In this document: in pieces, positions 46,367 through 57,898 of the stretch
Layout of the letters: each line of letters begins with the position of its first letter
Position numbering within the stretch: position 1 is the stretch's first letter
Origin: Apodospora peruviana
Taxonomy: Eukaryota > Ascomycota > Sordariomycetes > Sordariales > Lasiosphaeriaceae
Assembly: GCA_033439685.1 (NCBI GenBank)
Contig: JAUEDM010000008.1
Coordinates: 62,001 to 126,000, forward strand
Direction: 5' to 3'
DNA: 64,000 nt
Translations under genes and position numbers: made by a program
Notes under the pieces: generated by a model
Databases searched by the model: none
Seen by the model: the letters and a program-made list of their open reading frames with translations, nothing else
What the model was told of the DNA's origin: nothing

Positions 46367-48027
46367 ATGTGGTCAGTGGTCCAGTACCGCCGTCTCGGCA
46401 AGCTCGTCAAACATGACCTCCAACATGGCTCCTCAAAATCCAAGACAGGCTACGCCGACGTGGAGAAGGACGGGCCGCAGGAGGAGCTGCAAGCAAACCA
46501 AGACGACGGAGATCAAGCTGGCGGCAAGGAAGAAGAGAAGTCTGGACCGAAAGACACCGATGACAAGATTTACGTCAAAACACTAGGCGACCAAGACCCC
46601 TTGGATCCACGAAACTGGCCCCTTCTGGACAGAAGCAAAAACATCGCCATCCTATCCTTCCTGATATTCTCCCAGGGATGGGCCGGCGCCGCAGAATCCA
46701 TGGCCAACACCAAAGCCAGCCAGCAATTCGGCGTCTCCAAAGTTGCCGAGAATTTGTCGACAGCCATGTACCTGTTCGGCATCGGGTCCGGTGCGCTGTT
46801 CGCGGGCCCCGTGTCTGAGACAGTCGGTCGCAACCCGACCTACCTGGTTGCGACGTTTTGCTATCTCTTCTTTGTGCTGGGGTGCGCTTTGACGCCGACT
46901 TTTGGTGGCCAGGTCGTGTGCCGGTACTTTGTTGGTCTGTTTGCCAGCGCGACGCTCAGTATCAATGGCTCGAGCGTCAGGGACCAGTTCAGACCGGTGA
47001 AGAGGGCGTTTGTGTTTCCCGTCATTGCATGGGCGAATGTTGCTTGTACGCATTCCCCTTGATTTCCATAAGGTAGTCGGGTGTGTTACTGACTGTTCAA
47101 CTAGCTCCGGTCATCGCTCCCATAGCAGGCGGTTGGATCGTCAACGACCCCGATCTTGACTGGCGCTGGACCGCATGGATAACAGTGATCATCTCGAGCG
47201 CCGCATTCCTGGTGGCATTTTTCTTCCTGCCAGAGACATATCTCCCGCTCCTCCTCGAGTGGAAGGCCAAGCACCTGCGCCGCGAGACGGGCAACAGGCG
47301 ATACGTGTCCCAGCTCTCGGAGATGCCTTCCTTTGTAGACCGCATGCGAAAAACTCTCAAACTTCCAATCAAGTTCTTTGCCTCGGAGCCGGTCGTCGCC
47401 GTCCTGGGCGGCTATCTCGTCCTGCTCTACATCCTCCTGTTCACCTTCCTTTCGGGGTTCGACTACGTCTTCAAAGAAACATACCAGCTATCGTCAGGCA
47501 TGACGGGCTCCTGCTTCGGGGCGATCGCGGCGGGCGCGACGGTGTTCACGTTTGGCGCCCCGGGGTTCTACAGCTGGGCGCGGCACGAAACCGAACACGT
47601 TCGGGGTGCGCCCGTCGAGCCCGAGTTCCGGCTCTGGCCTGCCATGGTGGCCGGCCCAATGCTGCCGATTGTGCTGTTCTGGCTCGGCTGGACCAACTTC
47701 CCCAACATATCGATATGGGCCGGCTTGGGAGCGTGCTTTGTATTTGGGGGGGTGTTGATCGCCATCTACGTCGGCAGCTACGAGTACATCGTCGACAGCT
47801 ACGGCGACCATTCCGCCATTGCGCTGTCCAGCATCACGATGCTGCGGTATCTGATTTCTGGGGGGATGGTCATGGCTACTCGGCCGCTTTACGAGGGTGT
47901 TGGTGTTCACTGGACCATGACTTTGCTTGGGTGTGTGGCTGTCTTGTTGGCGCCGGCGCCTGCGATCTTTTACAAGATTGGCCCGAGGCTGAGAGAGAAG
48001 AGTGAATATGCCGAGAGTAGTAAATAG
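46367..48027 (+). CDS. MFS transporter, DHA1 (drug/polyamine:H+ antiporter) type (2 exons)
   Basis: Exon 1 (46367-47045) and exon 2 (47105-48027) join across a 59-bp intron to give 533 residues with about 12 helices. The long hydrophilic N-terminus ends in DQDPLDPRNWP, the typical lead-in to helix 1 of fungal DHA1 transporters. The MFS loop 2-3 motif is represented by GPVSETVGRNPTYL, and motif C is in APIAGGWI after the splice. PETYLPLLLEWKAKHLRRET marks the central loop. Likely a plasma-membrane proton antiporter exporting small organic compounds or polyamines. Substrate unknown. The ATG at 46367 is the first in frame. A later start is less likely because it would shorten the acidic tail. 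It follows the permease on the same strand. Confidence 0.93.
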
Positions 48028-48246
48028 GAAGCTGGGTAACTGGGTATATATAGACGAGTTATGATAAGATTACATCTTTCAACTGCTCGGGCTTGAAGCC
48101 TGTCCATTTCTTTGGAAAACGTCTAAGCTACCAGCCAACCATGGACCGGTGGTGCCTAATAACACATGGGAATAAAACCTCGGGTTAGTCACACAGCCAA
48201 GACTTGTTTACGTGTCTATCTGATCTACGACTAAGAAACGAACGAG

Positions 48247-48612
48247 TTAAAATCTTACCATGGCATATACCTCGTCGCGACGATTCGCCAGAAACTCTCT
48301 CTGCCACGTGCGGTCCAAGTCGGCGTCCGTCTGACACCTCACCACGCCGTCGATGGCCCAGACACAGTAACCATGTTCCGGATATCCGTGTTGTCGAACC
48401 CATTCGAGACAGGCTTGGATGTTGTGTCGCTTTGTCTCGTCGGACTCGTCAAGTGCTTCCTTCTTGGTCATCGTGATAAGGGCCGTCCACAGTTTGCCGT
48501 CCTTCTTTGTCGCCCCCAGCAGTGCCGGACTCTCTCGTTTTTCTGTTGGCTCCGCTTGTTGTTTTCTCTTCATCTTTCGTCTTTGGTCGATGCGACTTAA
48601 GAGGTTACCCAT
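48247..48612 (-). CDS. Small hypothetical protein with myristoylation-like N-terminus
   Basis: An intronless frame of 121 residues. The N-terminus MGNLLSRIDQRRKMKRKQQ has Gly2, Ser6 and a following basic cluster, which matches the pattern for N-myristoylated, membrane-attached proteins. The rest is charged and helical, with CLEWVRQHGYPEHGYCVWAI and DGVVRCQTDADLDRTW. Codon use looks coding, but no domain is recognised. A GTAAGA at the very end (VYAMVRF) could be a splice donor, so a further 3' exon is possible. It converges with the MFS gene. Confidence 0.55.
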   Translation of the reverse strand: MGNLLSRIDQRRKMKRKQQAEPTEKRESPALLGATKKDGKLWTALITMTKKEALDESDETKRHNIQACLEWVRQHGYPEHGYCVWAIDGVVRCQTDADLDRTWQREFLANRRDEVYAMVRF

Positions 48613-49030
48613 TGTGATGTTTGGGGAGATGACGGGTTTCTGGAGTTAGACGCCTGACTTTGAAATAATAAGGGAGGAAGCGGGGTTGGATGGTTGGTTG
48701 GTTGTCCGTGACGCGTGGACACGAGAATCTTCAAAGTGTGCATAGAGTGATGCCTAGCACGTCCATTGCTAATATTGTGTGCAGTAGTCTCCACTAAAAT
48801 CTGCTACGAGGTGTAAGGGGTGACTGTTAAACCAGAAAAATGCTGCTAAATACCTAAGGTACTTATCAAAGTCTATTGTCTATTGTGTACTATACCAGAC
48901 CTATTGTATCAAACAATTCCCAAACCCCCAAACACCGTCCTTGAGAACTCCCTGTAAAAACAGAGACCAAAGCTAAAAAAGACAAAAAGCAAATACCTTA
49001 CCTGCCTAGCTACTAGTAGTACCTTGTTTA
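48613..49030. other. Intergenic spacer
   Basis: AT-rich 418 bp with no gene signal. It includes the promoter of the small protein at 48247. Confidence 0.5.
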
Positions 49031-49988
49031 TTAACTTCTACTCGAACTCGAGTCCTCGTAGCCTCTGCCTGGTATGCTACCCGAGCTTCCCCAGCGGAGA
49101 ATGGCAGCTGCTGCGGCGCCCCTATTCTTGGCGCCGATCAGCCGATCGTTGTCTTTTGTCTGCATCCAAATGATGCCGAAATGGATCTCGGTGCCTGAGA
49201 GGCAATCAGCGTCGTTGTAGCCGTTGGATGCGTTGATCACGTCCCACATGCGTCGGGTGATGACCTGCATTGTGGACCCAGTGTCGTAGCACATGGTGAA
49301 GTCCAGTTCGTCCTCGGTAACGCCTCCATCCCTTCGCCGAATCCTGACTGAAGAAGGTAACTAATAAACCATCTGTTGGTTAACTATTCCATATGACTGG
49401 GTGAATGTTGGTCGGGCCAAGGTTTGATCCATATTTACCTGATGCATTCCTACTAGTCCATTGGTTTTGATGTGATAACGGGCCGTTTGGGCCATCATCT
49501 GAGACTCAGAAGGAAGTCCCTATTAGGTTCATTAGTTGTCTGTCTGGTATTGTATCGAAATTAGCGGAATGACGAGAGAGCGGGACTGGAGAGACTTGCA
49601 ACCACCACCACCATCACCACCACCAGGCGGAAATCCGCCGCCACCACCCCCGGGGCCAGGCGGAAATCTGGGACCACCACCACCACCACCACCGCCACCG
49701 CCACCCGATGTTCGACCGAATAATGCTACGTCTGCTCCGAAGCCACCTAAGCTTACGCGATTTTGGAGGAGGAGGCCGAAACGGCAATTGCGATGACGAA
49801 GGAGGGTACTGACGGTCGCGGTCGCGGTCACGGTCGTAGCCGGACCCTCCCAAAACTATGCGTCCGCCAGTGCTAGGGCCTACCGATGGGGCTCTGGCTC
49901 GCGATCTGTCTCGCCTCGGCCGAGGTGGCTCGTCGTAATAAGGGTCCATATACTTGTCATACCTTCCCCCGCCGCCACTCGACACCAT
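49031..49988 (-). CDS. Putative protein with DTGS motif (2 exons, uncertain)
   Basis: Exon 1 (49988-49757) starts MVSSGGGGRYDKYMDPYYD and is Arg/Pro-rich with an RDRDRDRQ run. Exon 2 (49347-49031) has DELDFTMCYDTGSTMQVITR and a hydrophobic HFGIIWMQ segment. They join in frame across a 409-bp intron (GTAAGC...CAG) to give 182 residues. DTGS preceded by hydrophobic residues recalls the active-site loop of retropepsin-like aspartic proteases, but the rest of that fold is not recognised. The intron is much longer than others here and contains a GGT-rich triplet tract, so further exons or decay are possible. An upstream frame (50380-50084) could be its 5' exon. Splicing directly to the base before 50005 would keep the frame, but the donor would be poor. 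Confidence 0.4.
49600..49710. repeat. CCA/CCG triplet-rich tract (GGT/GGC-rich on minus)
   Basis: A run of CCACCACCA-type triplets interrupted by two GGCGGAAATC blocks. In one minus-strand frame it would encode polyglycine. In the gene model given here it lies inside the intron. Confidence 0.7.
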
Positions 49989-50083
49989 AGCTGAGCCGGC
50001 TCCGACCTAAGCAGTAACAAATAATAGTTAGTATCTTACTAACAGCAGGACTACCTAAGTAGAGGAACAACTGACATATATAA

Positions 50084-50380
50084 TTATATCGCGACCATGA
50101 GTTGCAAGGAACTCTGGTTCTTCGGCCATCCTGCCAAAGTCCTTGGTACTTTCTTCACGGGCACTCCCTGTCCCGCCCATAACGTCATGTCGGGCTTTGG
50201 GCCTCTACTGTTATCTTCGATGAACATTAGGCAGGTCCGGAGATTCTGGGCTTTGGGGCCTCTTCCCGCCCTTGCTAGACGCTCCCGCAGCTCCCTTATA
50301 ATCACTTGGGCACCACAGTCATCTCGCGGTCGCTGCGGTCGTCCGCGGTGCTGCGGCGGCGGTCCCCTCGTTGATAACAT
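50084..50380 (-). CDS. Small hypothetical ORF or 5' exon of the gene at 49031
   Basis: A 98-codon frame begins MLSTRGPPPQHRGRPQRP, with a helical, Arg-rich middle (QVIIRELRERLARAGRG) and LRTCLMFIEDNSRGPKPDM. It has no recognised domain. It is placed head to tail with the DTGS gene and reads in frame into it if the sequence between about 50092 and 50006 is removed, so it may not be a separate gene. Confidence 0.35.
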   Translation of the reverse strand: MLSTRGPPPQHRGRPQRPRDDCGAQVIIRELRERLARAGRGPKAQNLRTCLMFIEDNSRGPKPDMTLWAGQGVPVKKVPRTLAGWPKNQSSLQLMVAI

Positions 50381-51321
50381 TTTGGCGAGTTTTATACGGT
50401 CTTGGTGAGATTACAAGTGACCGATTGGATTACGTTTATTGTCCGGGCCTGAGATTTTTTACTCGATATACTCTGAGGGGAGAAGAACGGAAAAAACCCA
50501 AAGAAGACAATAGTAATGAGTTGAAGAAGTGTTGATCTGGTGACTGAGTTGAAGCTTTCATCAAGAGGGGACTTCGGTCTTTCATACCTTTACTCTTGTT
50601 ATGCTGCCAGCGACCTCTCGGCTTACTATCCAGAGAGCCTCGCGCTCATCAGCCTCATCTAATTATAACAACTAGTCACAGGCCTGAGGATACTTCCATT
50701 AGCCCCTTCGTGGTCATTTAGCTTGGTCGCCGGGTTTTATTCGACACGTCTTTTCCTGTGATCATGAGCTTCTTATCTTTATCGATAACTCCAAGCTCTA
50801 AGAAACCCCCAACACACCCCCGGCTCCGAAGTATCGCGTTAGTTTCAATTGAGGCTGGGTGCAACGAGTGTCTCATAATTCATCCTGTGTTACGGCCTAA
50901 CACCATTTACATGAAATGAATCACTGCTACGCCTCCCCCACCCAGTCCTAAGCAACGATTCTAGCAGGTTCACTTTTTCTTGCTTTACAGCCGCTATGTT
51001 AAGCGCTCAGCAGGTTTGCATTTCAGGTTAAAGACCGCAACTGCTAGCCTGTCTATACCCAGTACCTGCTCAGCCATATTCGAAAATGCGGCCAACAAAC
51101 TCTGGCACAACTTGACTAACTTGCCTTCCTATCTTTAATCAGTTACGCCGGCGGATTAGGTTGATTTTATTTTGGAATCTGTATAAAAGCTCATTCGGCA
51201 CGCGGAGAGTCTTTTTTGCCGAGGTGGATGAGGACCGGTGATTTCAGCAAGTGCGACGTCCAAGGCTCCGGGAGGCATTTTTCAGGCCCAGAAAGAGTAA
51301 ATAGGGCCGGGTATGCAGAAA
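50381..51321. other. Intergenic region
   Basis: About 940 bp with no gene signal, between the small Arg/Pro-rich frame and the 3' end of the HET gene. Confidence 0.55.
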
Positions 51322-53918
51322 CTATGACAATATAATATCCTTCAGCTGTTCAGACTTGAACTCTTCGCCATGCATCAGACCGTGGACCAAGCTTGCACCC
51401 ACGACGGTATACCCAGGGCCGTCTCCGTCCGTACACCCGCCTCCGTCCGCCTGTCGGGGTCGGAGGAGCATTGGTGTTGGGACTCCTGCCAACAGACATA
51501 TTTCATCGTCCGCCTCCAGATTCAGATGACCTGATCCCACGTGTCCACTTGTCGTAATGAAAAGGCACCTCTCCTCAGACACCAACCGTTGGGTAGCAGT
51601 TAGGAAATACCCCCATGGATCCTTCTTCTTTCTGAGAGCTCTGAACATGCTGGCCAACAAGACATCCACCTCCTCCGTTGGCGATACGTCCGAACCCGGA
51701 CTCCCCATCGCTGAATGATGCTGGTCAAAAATGGTGCAAATGGATCGAAAATTGATATACTCATCTTTGTTGGCACGGAAATCAAATGGACCTTGCCAGA
51801 ATGACAGCCGCACGCCCTCAAAGTACTCCCGCTGATTGAACTCGGCACCCCTCATTGTCTGGCCATGCCTTATCTGGAAGTGATGTGTCGGCCCTCGTCC
51901 GGGAGTCAGGGCCTCGAGCGCTGAAAACATGTAACCCTCGCGAGAATCGTCCACTTGTGCCAACGGAATCTCTTGCTGCACGATTCGGTACCAGTTCCAC
52001 AGCTGAAGAAGGTTGTCTTTGCTGAACTCGGAGTAGGTCATTTCCGACCAGGTCCTTAGTGTCTGAGAAGTGGGCCCGGAACGAAATGCTACCAACCTTC
52101 TGGCCTTTCAATCTTAATCGGTAACCTTCGATGTCTGCTGAAGGCTTGCCTATACCTGGTGTAGCGTTCTCGGCCACGCCAAGGCGGTACCGGAGCGTGA
52201 GCCATCCAGCGGGTCGAGGCGTTCTCCAATCAGGGATCCAGGAAGCATGATCAACATGGTCCTTCTGTGAACCTCCCGCATCAAGGAGCAGGATCAAAGC
52301 CGAAGGCTGCCAGAGAAAGAGGTCTCGACAGAGATTGAGATAGGTCTCCCAAACAGTGGCGGTGTAGTCCGGTCTCGACGGGGTGACGCCAAAAGCCCGA
52401 AGGACGCCTGACAGAGAAAATGATTTGTCGTGGGCACAACTGCTGACCCGCTCCCGCAAGGCTGCTCGGACACCATCCAGAGCACGAGCCGATTCGGTGA
52501 CTCCCGTTTCCCACAAAGAGCGGTTAGCCAACCAGTCCTGACGCCGCCCGTGTACGGTGTAATACCATGCCCTTGAGAACCGAAACAAGCAATAACAGGA
52601 GAGAAAGGCAGTCATTGCCCAGCCGAGAGCTGCAATGTACCACGATATCGTAACAATAACGTTATCACTGCTCAAGTGCTGTCTTATTGTAATTTCATTC
52701 CATAGGCTGAGGAGAGTCTCGTATGTCGCGTAACCCAGTGTCGTGACGGCTGATGAGGCGAGGAGCGTGACTGTGAACCAGTAAAGAAACTGAATACTTG
52801 TCGGGACGTCTCCTTCAATCCTCCAGTGGGCCACAATGTGATCCTTGAATGATAGTGCAGGACGTGGCAAGGATGTGCTGTCCTCAGCGGGCTTCGGTTC
52901 CGGTGATCGCCGAAAGGGTTTGGAGTTGCGCGGGAAACCAAGCCAAATATCGATAATGGACCGCCAATGTGTCAACACCGTGGCAGATGCTGGGAGTTCC
53001 TTGGTTTCGATCTTCGCCTTGTCAGTCAAACTCCTGTAAATAGCGGTGACGAAGTCTTCCCAGTGGATTGTTTGGTCGCCACAAACTATGACAGGATTGC
53101 GAGCAAGGATGAGTTCCTGAAAGGTCCACGATCGATGAGTCCATTCTCGATCAAGGATCTCGTCCAAGTCAATGCCTTCCGCAGATGGCTCATACTCTCT
53201 CATACGGTCTGATGGACAATAACCAAATATGTTAGAACTGGATCTTAGATGCCTTGTCTCTGAATAACTTACATATAAAATCCTGCCACGTCCGCCTTCT
53301 GAATTTTCTTCTTTCCACCTCCCGCTGACCGTCATCAGTAGCGGCAAACAGCGCAAGCGGGAGTCTCCTCCCAAACCGGGCGCGATGGCGCAAGTATGCC
53401 ATCGCCCTGTCGGATCGATCGTTTCCCTCCCCGAGCCAGATGAAGACGGATGCCGCCCGGCTATATATATCCTGCATCAGCGGGATCTGACCGGCCTTCT
53501 CATCGCTATCTTCCTGGTTGATACAGATGGAATCAACCCAGATGGTGCTGATCCCGAATCGGGATTGGATCTGGCGCAGCGCATGATAGCAGTTGGTGGT
53601 GATCTGCAGATCGCATCCTTGTGACCGGCAATGAAGCGTATGACTGTTCGGAGATGACTTGGACCCCCACACGTATGAGAGACAGAAGAAAGAAGGCGTG
53701 TCGTGAAGGCGCACGACGCGGAGATGGCCTGTCAGCTTGGTAGATTGTCCCGCCCCTGGCGCCTGCTGTGCGTCTAGGTCCAGCAGTCGAATAGACCCGG
53801 TGGCAAGCGGGACCGGGAGACTATCGTAGAGTTGCTTAGGGGAGATTGTTGGAGGCGATGTTTGATGCTGACTGAGTTGATTGAGCGTCCCGAGACTCAC
53901 AAGGGCGTGACTGGCCAT
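51322..53918 (-). pseudogene. HET-domain protein with two membrane helices; probable frameshift
   Basis: Exon 1 (53918-53273) and the next exon (from 53208) join across a 64-bp intron (GTAAGT...CAG). The HET domain is complete: SFFCLSYVWGS, then STIWVDSICINQEDSDEK, then YSRAASVFIWLGE, and after the splice REWTHRSWTFQELILARNP. Two hydrophobic helices follow (IQFLYWFTVTLLASSAVTTL and ISWYIAALGWAMTAFLSCY), unusual for HET proteins. Near 52100 the frame that reads YRLRLKGQKVG must change to one reading VAFRSGPTSQTLRTWSEMTY, which then stays open for 257 codons to 51322. Total length implies one extra base or a 2-bp loss. A 34-bp intron (GTTGGT...CAG) could also bridge the frames but would be very short. 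About 845 residues in all. HET proteins control non-self recognition. Confidence 0.75.
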
Positions 53919-54545
53919 ACCGTAAGATAGAGACCATTTGGGTGGTGGATTCGAGTTGTCATTTTGCAAATTCTAAATGAGCAGCGACATGCAGAGGACG
54001 AAGATAAGAGGAAAACATGCCGAGCAGGTTGTTAGTTGGCCCGCCCCCATCTGCACGTACGGCAAGCTCAAGATCAAGATAAAGGACAGCGGCGGCGAGG
54101 CTTTCTGCCTACCTACCAAATTTGGCTAAGTCTTTATATTAACTGATACCACCATCCCTAATTTTCTTCCCCTCCATCTGCACTCGAGCATGTCTCTGTT
54201 CGACATCCGACCCGGGATAGAATGCCGTGGTCATAATCGGTACTTGGGGACCTACAAACTCACCGAGAACCTTGGCGCTGGCTACCTACTCCGCCACTCG
54301 CTCCAATGACTGACCGACTTGTACGATGAAACTTTTTCCCCTCTACGGAAAGCTATTAACTAGGACTGTATCACCTGCCAAAGCGCAATTCCACGTCGAA
54401 GAAGACACATATAGACACAGAGCTGATAAGCAAGTGAAGCGACTTCGAAGCGGCCTAGATATATATTATATGTACACATAATACACACCCCAGAAACTAG
54501 TTACCAACACCCAATACTACACAAAAAGTCGGAGTGAACATCGTG
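53919..54545. other. Intergenic region
   Basis: HET gene promoter side and the 3' side of the first F-box-like pseudogene. No gene is supported. Confidence 0.55.
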
Positions 54546-55691
54546 TTATGCTTCTTCTTGCAACGCTAGGTAAGTACTCGTAGGTATGACACGTGGATAA
54601 TTTAAGGTCCCGTCTCTGCTCATCTTCGAGTAGACGCAAGTAAATTCGATACCGCGCCGAGTTAGGCCGTGGCTCGCATCCTTTATCTCTTCCGGAACAT
54701 CGACGATTCCATCCCAGGTGGGACAGGAGGCACAGGCATACATCTCCATATGGAAGCTTTTCACTCTGGGTCCATGGTCAAGAATTTCATCCTTGGCTTC
54801 TGATGGCGTCACTGGGTGGACTCCCCGGGTCGACCCATATCCAACATGTAGTACTCCAGCGTTTCCAGGCGGGGGCAGGCGCGGAGCATTCTGCCGAACA
54901 CTTTGGCGTTCACGAAGGAGAACTGATGCGTCAAAGATGTAGTGTGACCGAATGTCACAGGATACAGATCGTCGCAACTATGGAGCCCATGGATGCATAG
55001 GCTGCTCAGGTTCGGTGCCACTTGGAACAGCTTCGTGAGTTGGCCGAATGAGTTGCTGAGTGCTGGGCCTGCGCATCGAGGTGTTTCAGTTTTAACAACG
55101 AGCCTTCCGGGATGGGAAATTCAGCAGATTCCCCCAAGGCCATGTCGGTTTTGAGTTCTTCTATGCTGCCACAAAGTCCAAGCATAATCGTCATCGCAGC
55201 TGCCGTAGGATTCGGAACATCGTTGAACGAATGAAGAGATGTATAACAAGAGTCCTGAGCGGAACGTCGGTATCGGTGATATCGTCCATCCCGATCATGA
55301 GTTTCAACAGGCCGGGGACATGGTTGTAAATGTCCTCGAAATCCTTGCCGGGACATGAATAACGTTCCCATGCCCAAAATTTGGTATTCAAGGTCTTGAC
55401 CTGCTGGGCGAGGTCTCTACGAGTGATCAAAGTCCGGGCAAGAGTCCACCATTCTATGCAGTCGGGGCGGTGTTACTGGTGCTCGGCGTCAAACGTCCTT
55501 GAACCTTTTTGCTGTCAAGAAAGTGACGCGAGGGCAACAACATGGCGTTCAAGCCTATTCTCGGGACGGCGACGCTTCTGTTCGTGTTTTGGCGGTGTGC
55601 GGTGCATGCTCTGCTCTTGGGCAATGATGTCCAAAACTTCGTTCGGAAGAGTGTTAAGTGAAGCTATTCTTGGAGGAACTTGGGCTGGCAT
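54546..55691 (-). pseudogene. F-box-like protein, decayed tandem copy 1
   Basis: The ATG at 55691 reads MPAQVPPRIASLNTLPNEVL followed by DIIAQ, which resembles an F-box start (LxxLPxEVLxxI). A frame change and stops follow before HRPDCIEWWTLARTLITRRD and LAQQVKTLNTKFWAW. Later parts, LCGSIEELKTDMALGE, FGRMLRACPRLETLEYY and LTRRGIEFTCVYSK, are leucine-rich-repeat-like C-terminal pieces in different frames. The same segments occur in the same order in the neighbour at 56791-57898. F-box proteins select targets for SCF ubiquitin ligases. No single frame covers this gene, so it is called a pseudogene. Unseen introns could explain some of the shifts. Confidence 0.6.
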
Positions 55692-56790
55692 AGAGTGTTA
55701 GAGTGAAAGATGTAGGTTATAGGCAGTGAGTGTAATGGAAAACTGAGTTGAAGGATAAATCGGGTTGTGTTGGGCGATTCTAGTTGTTTTGGCGATCCGA
55801 AATCTGAAAGAGTGGTGGGACAGCTTGCTCCGGCTCCCCATTTCCGGGTTAAAAGAAGGCAGCCGCGGCGGAATTCCATTGGCCGATTGTCTTCGGGGAT
55901 GTCTCACAGAGTAGAAAGCCGTAGTCACCATAAACTTCACTGTAGAAAGCCGTGGTCACAGACTCACTGAGAACCATGCACTGAGACTCGGCCACCGACT
56001 CTAACAAACGGTGTGACAGTGTTCGATCACAGCAAAGATGATGGTCTTCTCTGTAGGTGGCAGAGGAGTGGTATGTTGTATTGTTGTTGGGGATGCGGGA
56101 TGCCCCAGAAGGGAGCTTCCCGAGCATCCCCATTTATTTATAACTATGTCAACTACTAGGCCCAGTTGCACCTGCCACAGCGGCTCATACTCTGCATAAT
56201 AAACCGCTACTCTTCCCCGTGAAGCTATCAAATGGATATGTATCATCTGCCCAGGCGCCTTTCCACTGCGACCGGAAGACATATATAGAAACAGGACAGT
56301 GCTGATGGGCAAGTCTTAGTCGATCGATGTCGCAGCAGCCGGTAAGGATAGCGATACCAGAAAACCCCCAACAAGAATCGTAGTGAGCAATGAGCATTAT
56401 GCTTCATGATCCGGCACAGGCTAACAAAGTACTCAAGCCCAGACCACCAAAACCACTGTACTCAAGAGTTTGGGGGGACAGACCATTTCCTCCTCATCAT
56501 CCTTCCAACCTAGAATCCTACATTTTGCTTCAGACACCGCATATCCCTTTCAAGCGACCGGCCCAGATGCCTCGCTTCCGCCTTGCTAGCGAACACTATG
56601 GCAAAAACTTCTCCTCAGACTGACTCGTTGTGGTTCGAAAAGACTGCTGGATCTGCCGGACGGACAGCTCCAGACGACCTCGCTAGCCTTGAAAGCAAGG
56701 CCATGGGGAAACAATGTGCTGATGTCGGGACTGTCGAAATGAGATCCACGGTGATAAAGGTTGAACGGTCGAGGAGAACGACACCGGAAG
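55692..56790. other. Region between the two F-box-like copies
   Basis: About 1.1 kb. It holds the promoter side of copy 1, a tandem repeat at 55908-55962, and short open frames on plus (56390-56858) without domains. Confidence 0.5.
55908..55962. repeat. Imperfect direct repeat upstream of F-box-like copy 1
   Basis: The 18-bp block GTAGAAAGCCGTAGTCAC recurs about 30 bp later as GTAGAAAGCCGTGGTCAC. It lies about 0.2-0.3 kb upstream of the gene's ATG, so it could be a promoter duplication. Confidence 0.7.
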
Positions 56791-57898
56791 TCAAACTACA
56801 GTGTCGGAATACTGATCGCCCGTATCGGAGTACAATTCGAAGTACTCATGAAGAATAATGGAGTCGTAGGTGAACTCGATTCCGCGCGCGGTTAATTTTC
56901 GTCTCGGGCTTTCAAACTCTTCCCAAAGCGTGAAGGCTCCTTCCGGGCCTTCAAACCTACTTTCTTTAAATTCACAGTTGCTTATGTCCAAGTGAAAGTT
57001 TTTCAGACTGGGTGTATGCTCAAGGACTGAATGTGCGGCCTCCATTGGTGTGAATGTTGATCCGTAACGTCCACTATGTTCATGGTCAGACAGGCGAAGC
57101 CTCTCCAGGCGTGAGCAGGCGCGGAGCAAGTTGTCCATGGATTCTTCGTCCATACAAGACGAGGAAAGGTCCAAGGATGTGACGTGACTGAGTGTCAGAC
57201 CCATGTCGTGGCACACGCCTGGTTCAAACAGCCGGAGACGTGTCAGGTTTGGGACAACTTGGAAGATAGTCTTGAGGTTATTGATAAAGATATTTTGGAT
57301 GCCCCATTCGGGATCTTCGCCGGGCCAGACCTCGAGGTAATCCAGTTTTACCAGCGATATACTTGGGAGGTAGAACAACTCGTGGGATCCCCAAAGGTCC
57401 GTGGCTTCGAGTTGTTCCAGGTTAGGACACAGTCGGAGCATAATACTCGTTGAGGATCGGGATACTCAGTTAGGAGTGTAGCGGGGGCGTCTTCGTTGAT
57501 ATTGTCGATGTACTCGAGGAGGTACGGTTTCTTACTGTACCAGCCTGAAATCCGGTGGGGCTTTTGTTCGCCGTATTTGAAGAAAGCGGGACGTTTCCAA
57601 CAAATGGCGTACAGCATCTTCACGTACTGGGCGAGATCTTTGCGAGCGACCAAAGTCCGCGCAAGCAGCCACCATTCGCTGCAGTCAGGGCGGTGGTACA
57701 GGTGTCTGATGGCAACATCTCTGAGCTTTGCTAATGTTAGGCAAAAAGATGTAAGAGCGGCAAGATGGGGTTTTCGTTCGTGTTGATACGAGGTGTATTC
57801 TACCGCGTTGGGTTGCTTGGGCGGTCTGCAGTGCAGGCAGAAAAATTCTTGACTGTTTCGTCCAAGAGCTCGACGGGCATCGCGTTAAGCGAGGCCAT
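56791..57898 (-). pseudogene. F-box-like/LRR protein, decayed tandem copy 2
   Basis: The ATG at 57898 reads MASLNAMPVELLDETVKNF (F-box-like). A frame change near the T run at about 57845 leads to HLAALTSFCLTLAKLRDVAI then RHLYHRPDCSEWWLLARTLV and ARKDLAQYVKML. A second change near 57450 leads into a long intact stretch (56791-57441): MLRLCPNLEQLEATDLWG, NLTRLRLFEPG, LSHVTSLDLSSS, CSRLERLRLSD, HTPSLKNFHLDIS, RKLTARGIEFTYD. These are leucine-rich repeats typical of fungal F-box/LRR proteins. Apart from two frame changes the gene is nearly whole, so it is younger or less decayed than copy 1. A LINE fragment sits about 140 bp upstream of its ATG. Confidence 0.65.

Noticed and set aside
52006..52040. 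Second independent gene for the 51322-52095 frame
   Set aside because: Its first residues continue the HET protein sequence directly and its only start codon is TTG, so it is the frameshifted end of the same gene.
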